A stretch of DNA of 64,000 bases, from NCBI RefSeq assembly GCF_042433895.1, contig NZ_JBHLUA010000005.1, forward strand, positions 62,001-126,000, given 5' to 3'. This DNA comes from Mesonia maritima (GTDB taxonomy: Bacteria; Bacteroidota; Bacteroidia; Flavobacteriales; Flavobacteriaceae). Under the pieces are notes generated by a model. It searched no databases. It saw nothing but the letters and a program-made list of their open reading frames with translations, and was not told where the DNA came from. The position numbers and the translations under genes are program-made. Shown one piece after another: positions 51,605-58,598 of the stretch (the first letter of the stretch is position 1; each line of letters opens with the position of its first letter).

Positions 51605-52348
51605 TTAGGGTAAAAGTGCAGGGTTTATCGAACAAATGTTTTCTTGAATATATTGTTGAATAAATGTATCTGAAAAATGCTCACTTCCAATTAAATTTAA
51701 GTGCTTTAATTTTTCTTTTATATTCAATTTTAAATATTCTTTTAGCATGTGTTGCGATGTTGGTTTATACGAAAAATGCCAAGGTTCGTGTTTAAAACCT
51801 TTTCTGTCTTCATTATTTGTATAAACAAGGTGAAAGCCAAATTCTTCACTATTTTTATCCATCCAATTTTTTAGCTTAGTATACGGACCGTTTTCATAAA
51901 AGTTTTTAGGCTGAAGTACATGTTTTGGATGTTTACTGTTTCCATCAATAATATCAATCTCAGTTCCCCAATGGTGGCGAGAAGTTCCCGGAATTGTAGA
52001 ATAGGCGATTATTTTTGAAATGGCAACTTCAGGGGATAAATTTTGGTCGATGTAGCGTTTATATTTTCGCTGCCAAATTCTTTTTTGATGCGCAAAGCTT
52101 CGGTAGCTTGAAACTACTTTTATATCTATTCCTTCATTTGCAGCTTTTTCTTTCATTTTTTCAAACGCAGAAGCCGCTTCTTCTCTCAATGAAAAACCAT
52201 CTCCTTTTAAAACCGGACGGGCGATTCCTAATAATTCATTTTCCGGAAATTCTGTTGTAGAATTAAACACTGAAGCTATAGAATTTATAGGCAACAAACT
52301 TAGCATCGAAAATGCTACCGACGATTTTATAAATTCTTCTCGCTTCAT
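51605..52348 (-). CDS. M15 family D-Ala-D-Ala carboxypeptidase (VanY-like)
   Basis: Exported zinc peptidase that trims peptidoglycan peptides. The 247-residue protein has a signal segment (about 8-28), then the VanY domain (about 50-210). Zinc-site motif SRHHWGTEIDI (Ser123, His125, Asp132) and the second His in EPWHFSY (near 190) match the SxHxxG(x)3D ... WH pattern of the family. Substrate-binding VVSSYRSFAHQKRIW lies near 78. It directly follows a GNAT gene with no gap and precedes gpmI by 83 bases. Confidence 0.9.
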   Translation of the reverse strand: MKREEFIKSSVAFSMLSLLPINSIASVFNSTTEFPENELLGIARPVLKGDGFSLREEAASAFEKMKEKAANEGIDIKVVSSYRSFAHQKRIWQRKYKRYIDQNLSPEVAISKIIAYSTIPGTSRHHWGTEIDIIDGNSKHPKHVLQPKNFYENGPYTKLKNWMDKNSEEFGFHLVYTNNEDRKGFKHEPWHFSYKPTSQHMLKEYLKLNIKEKLKHLNLIGSEHFSDTFIQQYIQENICSINPALLP

Positions 52349-52795
52349 TTATTTAAAAAATTTAACCATGAGTTGATGCGGTCCTACCGTGGGAATTTCA
52401 AAAATTGAACCTTTTATCTGAAAGGCATATTTTTTATAAAACGGAACTATTTTCTCACGTGCGTTAAACCAAAGCAAATCTGCATTTTTTTCGATGCAAT
52501 ATTTTTCTGAATGCTGAAGAAGTTTTTTACCAATAGCATAATTTCTATAAGAAGGAAGAACTGCCATTCCTCGTAATCGAAATTGATTTTTTTCAGCGAA
52601 TTCTTGTGAGCTGTCTTTTAAAACAGAAGCGATTCCCGCAATTTTTTCATCTAAAAAATAGCCGAAATGAACACTTTCTTCAGCTTTATCATTTTCAAAA
52701 AAACAAGTTTCAACAGCCTTTCCGGGGCGGAGTACTTCTTGCCGTATCGGTAAAATATCTTCTACTGAAACTTGTTTTATACTTTCTAATTTCAT
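52349..52795 (-). CDS. GNAT family N-acetyltransferase
   Basis: Acetyl-CoA-dependent acyltransferase of 148 residues. The conserved motif A is FRLRGMAVLPSYRNYAIGKKLLQHSEKYC (about 72-100, Q/RxxGxG/A variant RNYAIGKKL), followed by DLLWFNAREKIVPFYKKYAFQIKG (near 105-128, motif B). The substrate is unknown. Both ends abut neighbours (one-base overlap upstream, none downstream), so it belongs to the minus-strand cluster from clpP to gpmI. Confidence 0.88.
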   Translation of the reverse strand: MKLESIKQVSVEDILPIRQEVLRPGKAVETCFFENDKAEESVHFGYFLDEKIAGIASVLKDSSQEFAEKNQFRLRGMAVLPSYRNYAIGKKLLQHSEKYCIEKNADLLWFNAREKIVPFYKKYAFQIKGSIFEIPTVGPHQLMVKFFK

Positions 52796-53082
52796 TAGAT
52801 TCTTACGTCTTGGTACGCTTCAATTTCATCAAATTTCACTTCAGCAAACGGACAAAGTGGATCAATTTTAAAACCGTTTGCACGTGCGTAATTTACAGTA
52901 TGATCCAATAATTTCGAGGCCAAACCTTTCCCTTCCAATTCCGGTTTTGTTTGGGTATGATCTATAACAAGAACATTATTATCTTTTTTTACATACGTGA
53001 GTTCACAGATAATTCCGTTCTCATCTTCCATATAAAACAAACCATTGGTGTGATTTTCTTTATGCTTTATAGGTTTTTCCAT
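52795..53082 (-). CDS. Short GNAT-like N-acetyltransferase (YjdJ type)
   Basis: Protein of 95 residues in the small GCN5-related family of about 90-100 residues (COG2388-like). Features are NGLFYMEDENGIICELTYVK at the start, IDHTQTKPELEGKGLASKLLDHTVNYARANGFKIDPLCPFA (about 46-86) with the acetyl-CoA loop EGKGLASKL and the conserved Cys in PLCPFA. Activity and substrate are not known for this subfamily. It lies 6 bases after clpP and overlaps the following GNAT gene by one base. Confidence 0.88.
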   Translation of the reverse strand: MEKPIKHKENHTNGLFYMEDENGIICELTYVKKDNNVLVIDHTQTKPELEGKGLASKLLDHTVNYARANGFKIDPLCPFAEVKFDEIEAYQDVRI

Positions 53083-53088
53083 CGGAGT

Positions 53089-53640
53089 TTATTTTTTATA
53101 AATTTCGTCTACAATTCCGTAATCCAGTGATTCTTGTGCATCCATCCAATAATCTCTGTTGAAATCTTTCATTACTTTTTCAACCGATTGTCCGCAGTTT
53201 TCAGCAAGAATTTTAGCACTTAATTCTTTGGTTTTCAAAATTTCTTGCGCCTGAATTTCAATATTAGAAGCTTGTCCTCTCGCTCCCCCACTAGGTTGGT
53301 GAATCATTACTTTCGCGTGAGGCTGAATAAAACGTTTTCCTTTTGTTCCTGCTGAAAGTAAAATTGACCCCATAGACGCGGCTAAACCTGTACAAATAGT
53401 AGAAACGTCACTTTTTAAAGAACGCATCGTGTCGTAAATCGAAAAACCTGCCGTAACATAACCTCCCGGACTGTTAATGAAAAATTCAATATCCTTTTTC
53501 CCTTCAGCATCTAAATAAAGCAAACGCTCCATCACGTGTTTTGCACTTTTATCATCAACTTCTCCCCATAGAAAAACTTTGCGTTCTTCTAGAAATTTTC
53601 TATCGATTATATCTTGTATTTTTCCGCTTTTATTGCTCAT
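53089..53640 (-). CDS. clpP: ClpP-like serine protease subunit
   Basis: Proteolytic subunit for ATP-dependent protein degradation. The 183 residues carry the complete catalytic triad: Ser89 in TGLAASMGS, His114 in VMIHQPSGG and Asp163 in FNRDYWMDA. It is slightly shorter than the canonical ClpP and no clpX or tig gene is next to it, so it may be a second ClpP of the genome. The N-terminal hydrophobic-pocket region and the NSPGGYVTAG strand are intact. It leads the tight minus-strand run of GNAT, GNAT, M15 and gpmI genes. Confidence 0.93.
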   Translation of the reverse strand: MSNKSGKIQDIIDRKFLEERKVFLWGEVDDKSAKHVMERLLYLDAEGKKDIEFFINSPGGYVTAGFSIYDTMRSLKSDVSTICTGLAASMGSILLSAGTKGKRFIQPHAKVMIHQPSGGARGQASNIEIQAQEILKTKELSAKILAENCGQSVEKVMKDFNRDYWMDAQESLDYGIVDEIYKK

Positions 53641-53753
53641 AATTATGTTGATTCTTTTGGTGTTGAATAAAAGCTAAAAATAGAACTTATTTCTTAAATC
53701 TCCATAGGCTTTTAGGTTGCTTTTCGAGCTTTTTAATAAAAATTAGCTTTTTA

Positions 53754-53786
53754 TTTGGAAAAGAAAAAGAAGAAGTTTTATATTTG
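53754..53786 (+). promoter_or_regulatory. Promoter of tRNA-Gly
   Basis: TTTG (53754-53757), 21 bases, then TATATTTG (53779-53786): both Bacteroidota elements at consensus spacing. It would start transcription about six bases before the mature tRNA. Confidence 0.75.
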
Positions 53787-53796
53787 CTTTCGCAAT

Positions 53797-53869
53797 GCGG
53801 GAGTAGCTCAGTTGGTAGAGCGTCAGCCTTCCAAGCTGAATGTCGCCGGTTCGAACCCGGTCTCCCGCT
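53797..53869 (+). tRNA. tRNA-Gly(UCC)
   Basis: Full cloverleaf: acceptor GCGGGAG pairs with CTCCCGC, D arm GCTCAGTTGGTAGAGC, anticodon stem TCAGC/GCTGA with loop CTTCCAA (anticodon TCC, reading GGA and probably GGG), variable ATGTC, T arm with GTTCGAAC. The 3' CCA is not encoded, as often in this phylum. A perfect promoter precedes it and a terminator follows three bases later, so it is a single-gene unit. Confidence 0.97.
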
Positions 53870-53871
53870 CT

Positions 53872-53905
53872 AAAAAAGCTCGTTAATTTTAACGAGCTTT
53901 TTTTG
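53872..53905 (+). terminator. Terminator after tRNA-Gly
   Basis: AAAAAAGCTCGTT / AACGAGCTTTTTT stem with a six-base loop, directly after the tRNA. On the minus strand it also lies just after the glutaminase stop and can serve that gene. Confidence 0.9.
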
Positions 53906-53907
53906 TT

Positions 53908-54819
53908 TTAAAATATTGATAATCCGGTGAGTGTGGTGAGTTCTTCTAACGCGCGCATTCCTTTTTCTGAATTTCCTTTTTCATTTAATAACGGACTCCA
54001 AACAGCTACAGAATATTGTTGCGGATGCAAAGCTACAATTCCACCACCAACACCACTTTTTCCCGGCAAGCCTACTCGAAAACTAAATTCGCCTGCTTCA
54101 TCGTAAAATCCGCAAGTCTGCATAATTGCGTTTATCCGTTTTACGCTATTGGGTTTTAAAACCCGTTCGTTGGTTTCTAGAATTCTTCCTTCATTGGCAA
54201 AAATCATAAATGCTTTTGCTAGTTGCTTAGTGGACATGCTAATTGAACATTGGTGAAAATAAAAATCTAATATTTCATCTACATCATTGTCTATATTTCC
54301 TAAGGCTTTCATATAATTTACCAACGCGATGTTTCGATAACCGTGTTTTTTTTCTGAAGCCGCTACGGCAAAATCATACTCAATGCTTTGGTCGTTTGTA
54401 ATTAACCGAACAAAATCCAGTAAATCTTTTTTAGGGTTTTCTAAATGCGTAATTAATATATCGGCAACTACTAACGAACCTGCGTTAATAAAAGGATTTC
54501 TAGGAATTCCTTTTTCTTTCTCTAACTGCGTAAGCGAATTAAATGGATCTCCAGAAGGCTCGACATCTACACGGCGCCAAATTTTTTTACCAATTTTTTT
54601 TGCTAGCGCTAAAGTGAAAACTTTAGAAATACTCTGTATTGAAAATTTTTCTTCGCTATCTCCAAAACAATAATGACCACCGCTTATTCCGTAAAGATGC
54701 ATTCCGAATTTATCGGGCGAAACCGAAGAAAGCTCGGGAATATAATCTGGGACTTTTCCGCCGGGATGAAAATTTTCGAGCTCTTTTTCAATTACATTTA
54801 GTATGGCTTGATAATCCAT
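53908..54819 (-). CDS. glsA: Glutaminase A
   Basis: Hydrolyses glutamine to glutamate and ammonia. The 303 residues form a serine-dependent beta-lactamase-like fold: catalytic SxxK in FSIQSISKVF (Ser63, Lys66), PFNSLTQLE with PRNPFINAGSLVV (about 93-116), the Tyr-containing GYRNIALVNYMKALGNI (near 160), and the late GLPGKSGVGGGIVALHP (about 248-264). Its start overlaps the pepE stop by one base, so the two are translated together. The tRNA terminator lies at its end. Confidence 0.95.
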   Translation of the reverse strand: MDYQAILNVIEKELENFHPGGKVPDYIPELSSVSPDKFGMHLYGISGGHYCFGDSEEKFSIQSISKVFTLALAKKIGKKIWRRVDVEPSGDPFNSLTQLEKEKGIPRNPFINAGSLVVADILITHLENPKKDLLDFVRLITNDQSIEYDFAVAASEKKHGYRNIALVNYMKALGNIDNDVDEILDFYFHQCSISMSTKQLAKAFMIFANEGRILETNERVLKPNSVKRINAIMQTCGFYDEAGEFSFRVGLPGKSGVGGGIVALHPQQYSVAVWSPLLNEKGNSEKGMRALEELTTLTGLSIF

Positions 54820-55523
54820 TAATGAAGGTCTTTTAAAGAAGTTTCAGGAGCAATTTCATACGGGCTTTCTTCACATTCAAAAATTCTTGCTTTTAATTCT
54901 CCTTTCAAAATAATATCGTCATCGGTAACTTTTAACCAACTTCCTTCCCGTAAACCAACCACCGGAATTGCATTGTACGAATGGAATTCTTTAATTCTGG
55001 TTTCGCGTGTTTCGCCTTTGTGCGTTGAAGTTGGATCGGGATCTAGATAATGTGCATTAATATTGAACGGTAATATTTCTAGGGTATTGAAGTTTGGCGG
55101 ATACACAATTGGCATATCGTTGGTGGTTCGCATGTTTTTTCCGCAAATGTTGCTTCCCGCGCTGGTTCCTAGATAAGGAATTCCGTTAGAAATTACATTT
55201 TGTAGGGGTTTTATAAGATCGTGCGTATAAAGTTGAGAAACTAATACAAACGTATTTCCGCCGCCGGTAAAAATTGCTTCGGCTTCTTCAATAGCTTTTT
55301 TAAAATTTTCTTTTTCGTGTAAACCCACAACTTCTTTGTTCAGAAAAGCCAAACCTTTTTTAGCTTTTTCGGTATATTTTTCGTGCGATATTCCGCCCGG
55401 TCGAGCAAATGGAATAAATAAAATTTCATTCACATTTTTAAATAATTCAAGTAAAGGCTCTTTTAAATAGGCCAAATAATCACTTCCGTGAACGGTCGAT
55501 GTGCTGGCAATTATGCAGTTCAT
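54819..55523 (-). CDS. pepE: Dipeptidase E (peptidase S51)
   Basis: Cytosolic Asp-specific dipeptidase, cleaving Asp-Xaa dipeptides. The 234-residue product has the glutamine-amidotransferase-like fold with nucleophile Ser121 in YLGTSAGSNI, the glycine-rich AIFTGGGNTFVLV (about 83-95), the His in FNINAHYLDPDP (near 158) and the downstream GETRETRI. It is coupled to glsA by a one-base overlap; together they would release acidic amino acids and ammonia from peptides and glutamine. Confidence 0.94.
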   Translation of the reverse strand: MNCIIASTSTVHGSDYLAYLKEPLLELFKNVNEILFIPFARPGGISHEKYTEKAKKGLAFLNKEVVGLHEKENFKKAIEEAEAIFTGGGNTFVLVSQLYTHDLIKPLQNVISNGIPYLGTSAGSNICGKNMRTTNDMPIVYPPNFNTLEILPFNINAHYLDPDPTSTHKGETRETRIKEFHSYNAIPVVGLREGSWLKVTDDDIILKGELKARIFECEESPYEIAPETSLKDLH

Positions 55524-55632
55524 AATGGTATTTTTTGTAAATTTATTGTAAAGCTTTTCTTTAACAAAAGTTTACACGCGTTTTAGGTTTTTTATAAGAT
55601 AAGTTATTGGTAATTTAACTAAAAATTCAATC

Positions 55633-56415
55633 ATGAAAAGATTTCTTACAATTCTAAGTGTTTTATTGTTCAGCGTATCTGTTTTTGCACAAACCCAAAA
55701 CCGTGTTCTTATTGAAGGAAAAGTAAATGTGGAAGCCGATATGACCGCGGAAGGAATTAATGTCTATAACATTAATAGTATGGAAGGCACAATTACCAAT
55801 AAATACGGAGAATTTATGTTGCCAGTAAAAGAGAATGATAAACTTATTTTTTCAGCTTTACAATATCAAGAATTCACGGTGATTGTAGATGAGAGTATTA
55901 TAAAAAATAAAAAAATGTCTATTACCGTAAACGAAGCGATAACTGAATTGGAAGAAGTTACCGTAAGACCTTATAACTTATCGGGAGATGTTTCGGTAGA
56001 TGTTCAGAAAATAAAAACTACTAAGGTAAATTATATTGAACAAAGTTCTGAAAAAATGGTTCATACCACAGACTACGAGTTTCGTCCCGATAAATATTCT
56101 AAAGTTGAAAATGTTGCGATGGATAAATCGTACCTCACCAACGGATTAAATTTTGCGAATATTTTTAGAGGTTTATTTTATCAAGATAAAAAACAACCGC
56201 AGCACAAAGAAGATGTAGATGTTGAAGTTAGAAAAATGTATAACGATGAATTTTTTCGCGAAAATCTAAACATTAAACGCGAGAATATAAACGACTTCAT
56301 TTATTATGCTGAAGAAAATGGGCTCACCAACGAAATGTTACAAAAAGGGAACGAACTAAAATTGATTGAGTTTTTAATTGAAAAAAGCAAAAGCTATAAA
56401 ATGCAACAGCCATAA
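55633..56415 (+). CDS. Exported carboxypeptidase-regulatory-like domain protein (paralog 1)
   Basis: Exported protein of 260 residues with a signal peptide (about 1-19, FSVSVFAQ). An N-terminal carboxypeptidase D regulatory-like beta-sandwich (about 25-100) has ITNKYGEFMLPVKENDKLIFSALQY. A Bacteroidota-specific helical part with LEEVTVRPYNLSGDV (about 108-122) follows. The C-terminus ends in a conserved ...KLIEFLIEKSKSYK. It is the first of three related genes (with 56450 and 57193), then a DUF6702 gene and an M1 peptidase, all on the plus strand. Function unknown, perhaps cell-surface or periplasmic. Confidence 0.82.
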   Translation: MKRFLTILSVLLFSVSVFAQTQNRVLIEGKVNVEADMTAEGINVYNINSMEGTITNKYGEFMLPVKENDKLIFSALQYQEFTVIVDESIIKNKKMSITVNEAITELEEVTVRPYNLSGDVSVDVQKIKTTKVNYIEQSSEKMVHTTDYEFRPDKYSKVENVAMDKSYLTNGLNFANIFRGLFYQDKKQPQHKEDVDVEVRKMYNDEFFRENLNIKRENINDFIYYAEENGLTNEMLQKGNELKLIEFLIEKSKSYKMQQP

Positions 56416-56449
56416 ATTGAAATCGTCTTTTAGGTAAGATATTCAGTTT

Positions 56450-57202
56450 ATGAAACACATTTACGTTTTCTTTTTTCTATTTATTTCAGCTTTCGGCTTT
56501 TCGCAAGAAGAATTTTTTAAAGGAATAATTTATGCCGATTCTATTGAAACTACGCAAGTAAATATCGTCAATTTAACGCAGGAAACAGGAAGCACGAATT
56601 TAACCGATGGTCGTTTTCAAATTGAAGCAAAAGAAGGTGATGAAATTGTATTTTCTTCAGTTCAATATCAACCTTATCAAATTACCGTTACTCAAAAAAT
56701 GCTTCAAAATGAAGAGAATAAAATTTTTCTGTTCTTAGAAGTAAATCAACTTAACGAAGTGAAAATTAGTAATATTGATTTAACGGGTGACCTTAAAAGA
56801 GACGCAGCAAATATGAATGTTTATGTTTTCGATCCTACTTCAGTTGGTTTGCAAAATCCCGCACCAATAATGAGTGTGGAAGATAGAAGATTATATACCG
56901 CGCAAAGCGGCGGTCCTGTAGGATTGTTAATCGATGCTTTATCGGGAAGATTAGCTATGCTAAAACGTATGAAAGAATATGCAGAACTCGATGCGCTTGT
57001 TTATAAAGCAAAAAATATGGTCTCGATTAAATTTTTGGTAAGCGATTTAACTATTCCTGAAAAATATATTGATGATTTCCTTTATTTTTGTGCAGAAGAT
57101 AGCGCTTTTAAAACATTTGTAGCCACGGCAAATAAACTTGAATTTATTGAATATTTAACGAGCAAAAAACAAGCGTATTTTAGTTTCAAAAAATGGGAGT
57201 AA
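56450..57202 (+). CDS. Exported carboxypeptidase-regulatory-like domain protein (paralog 2)
   Basis: Exported protein of 250 residues with a signal peptide (about 1-19, FISAFGFSQ). Its regulatory-like domain (about 22-95) and LNEVKISNIDLTGDL linker are nearly the same as those of the next gene. After about residue 110 the two diverge: this copy has SVEDRRLYTAQSGGPVG and its own C-terminal helical part ending VATANKLEFIEYLTSKKQAY. The stop of this gene overlaps the start of the next by ten bases. Probably a recent tandem duplicate. Confidence 0.82.
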   Translation: MKHIYVFFFLFISAFGFSQEEFFKGIIYADSIETTQVNIVNLTQETGSTNLTDGRFQIEAKEGDEIVFSSVQYQPYQITVTQKMLQNEENKIFLFLEVNQLNEVKISNIDLTGDLKRDAANMNVYVFDPTSVGLQNPAPIMSVEDRRLYTAQSGGPVGLLIDALSGRLAMLKRMKEYAELDALVYKAKNMVSIKFLVSDLTIPEKYIDDFLYFCAEDSAFKTFVATANKLEFIEYLTSKKQAYFSFKKWE

Positions 57203-57960
57203 ACCTTCAGAAATATTTCTTCCTTTTCATATTATTTAATAGTATGGTTTGCTTAGGTCAAGAATTTAGAGGAATAATTTATGCCGATTCCATAGAAACT
57301 ACGCAAGTAAATATCGTCAATCTAACGCAAGAAATAGGAAGCACGAATTTAGTTGATGGACGTTTTAAGATTGAAGCAAAAGAAGGAGATAAAATTATAT
57401 TTTCCTCGGTTCAATATCAACCTTATCAAGTTACGGTTACTCAAAAAATGCTTCGAAATGAAGTAAATAAAATTTTTCTGTTCTTAGAAATTAATCAGCT
57501 AAACGAAGTTAACATAAGTAGTATCGATTTAACCGGAGATTTAAACAAAGATTCCGGAAAAATGGAAACTTTCGTTTTTGATCCGCGATCGGTAGGCTTG
57601 CCTCTGCCAGCTCCAAAATTAACTACAGCGCAACGAAGAATTCATACTGCAACTACCGGCGCCGGTTTAGTTTCTGTAGATCATATCATCAATCTTATTT
57701 CAGGTAGATTAGCGATGCTTTACAGACAGCGCGATTATGAAATAGAGCAACGTTGGCTTCAAAAGGGGTTGCATCAATTTCCGCCGAGTTTCTATAGCAA
57801 AGAATTAGAAATTCCCGAAGAATACCATGAAGATTTTATTTTATTCACTATGAAAGATAAATCTTATAAAACATTGGTTGAAAACGATAAATTAGCGCTA
57901 GTCGAATTTTTTAGAGCTGAAGCTAATGCTTATAAAAAGTTCAAAAACTGGGAAGACTAA
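57193..57960 (+). CDS. Exported carboxypeptidase-regulatory-like domain protein (paralog 3)
   Basis: Exported protein of 255 residues with a signal peptide (about 1-22, NSMVCLGQ). The regulatory-like domain (about 24-98) differs from paralog 2 at few positions, and many stretches are identical in DNA. The C-terminal part has ERRIH-like TTAQRRIHTATTGAG and VDHIINLISGRLAMLYRQRDY, matching paralog 2 in scheme (SGRLAML is shared) but not in detail. It ends KLALVEFFRAEANAYKKF. It overlaps the preceding gene by ten bases and lies 110 bases before the DUF6702 gene. Confidence 0.82.
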   Translation: MGVNLQKYFFLFILFNSMVCLGQEFRGIIYADSIETTQVNIVNLTQEIGSTNLVDGRFKIEAKEGDKIIFSSVQYQPYQVTVTQKMLRNEVNKIFLFLEINQLNEVNISSIDLTGDLNKDSGKMETFVFDPRSVGLPLPAPKLTTAQRRIHTATTGAGLVSVDHIINLISGRLAMLYRQRDYEIEQRWLQKGLHQFPPSFYSKELEIPEEYHEDFILFTMKDKSYKTLVENDKLALVEFFRAEANAYKKFKNWED

Positions 57961-58070
57961 CTAATTTCCTTTACGTTCAAGATAGATTTTGTGTATTATT
58001 GCAAACCTTTTAAACGGTTGGCTAAAATTGTAGTCAAATATATAGAAAGTTGAAAAACAAGCAATAGCGC

Positions 58071-58571
58071 ATGAAAATTCAAAAATTTATTTTCTTACTT
58101 CTTATTTTGCCAACTATGGCTTTTACTTCTGCGCATAAATTTTATTTAAGCGTAACCGAAGTAAATTATGCTTCAGAGCAAAAGAGTTTGCAAATTATCA
58201 CGCGCATATTTGTAGACGATTTTCAAAATTTATTGCAAAAGCGCTATAGTAAAGATTTAGCTTTAATTAAAGGCGAAAAAAATCCACGAGTTAACAAATA
58301 TATTACTAGATATTTTAGTGAGAAATTGAAGTTTTCTATTGAAAATCAGGAATTAAAAATGAATTTCATCGGAAAACGCTATGAAGATGATCTCATAATT
58401 TGTTATTTTGAAATTCCTAATGTAAACGAATTTAAAACCATCTCGGTTTCAAATTCGTTATTATTAGATTTATTTGAAGAACAAAAAAATTTAGTTCACA
58501 TAACTAAAGGTAGCGAAACCAAAAGTAAAATGCTTCTTAAAGATAACACGGAAGGAAGCATCAGTTTTTAA
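58071..58571 (+). CDS. DUF6702 family exported protein
   Basis: Exported protein of 166 residues with a signal peptide (about 1-20, TMAFTSAH) and one beta-rich domain. Family-typical HKFYLSVTEVNYASEQKSLQIITRIFVDDFQNLL spans about 22-55, and a later half has GKRYEDDLIICYFEIPNV (near 121). The DUF6702 gene stands before an M1 peptidase gene in many Bacteroidota, with 27 bases between here, so a role in the same process is likely; the biochemical function is unknown. Confidence 0.85.
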   Translation: MKIQKFIFLLLILPTMAFTSAHKFYLSVTEVNYASEQKSLQIITRIFVDDFQNLLQKRYSKDLALIKGEKNPRVNKYITRYFSEKLKFSIENQELKMNFIGKRYEDDLIICYFEIPNVNEFKTISVSNSLLLDLFEEQKNLVHITKGSETKSKMLLKDNTEGSISF

Positions 58572-58598
58572 ATATAAATTTATAATAGAATCAACCTC

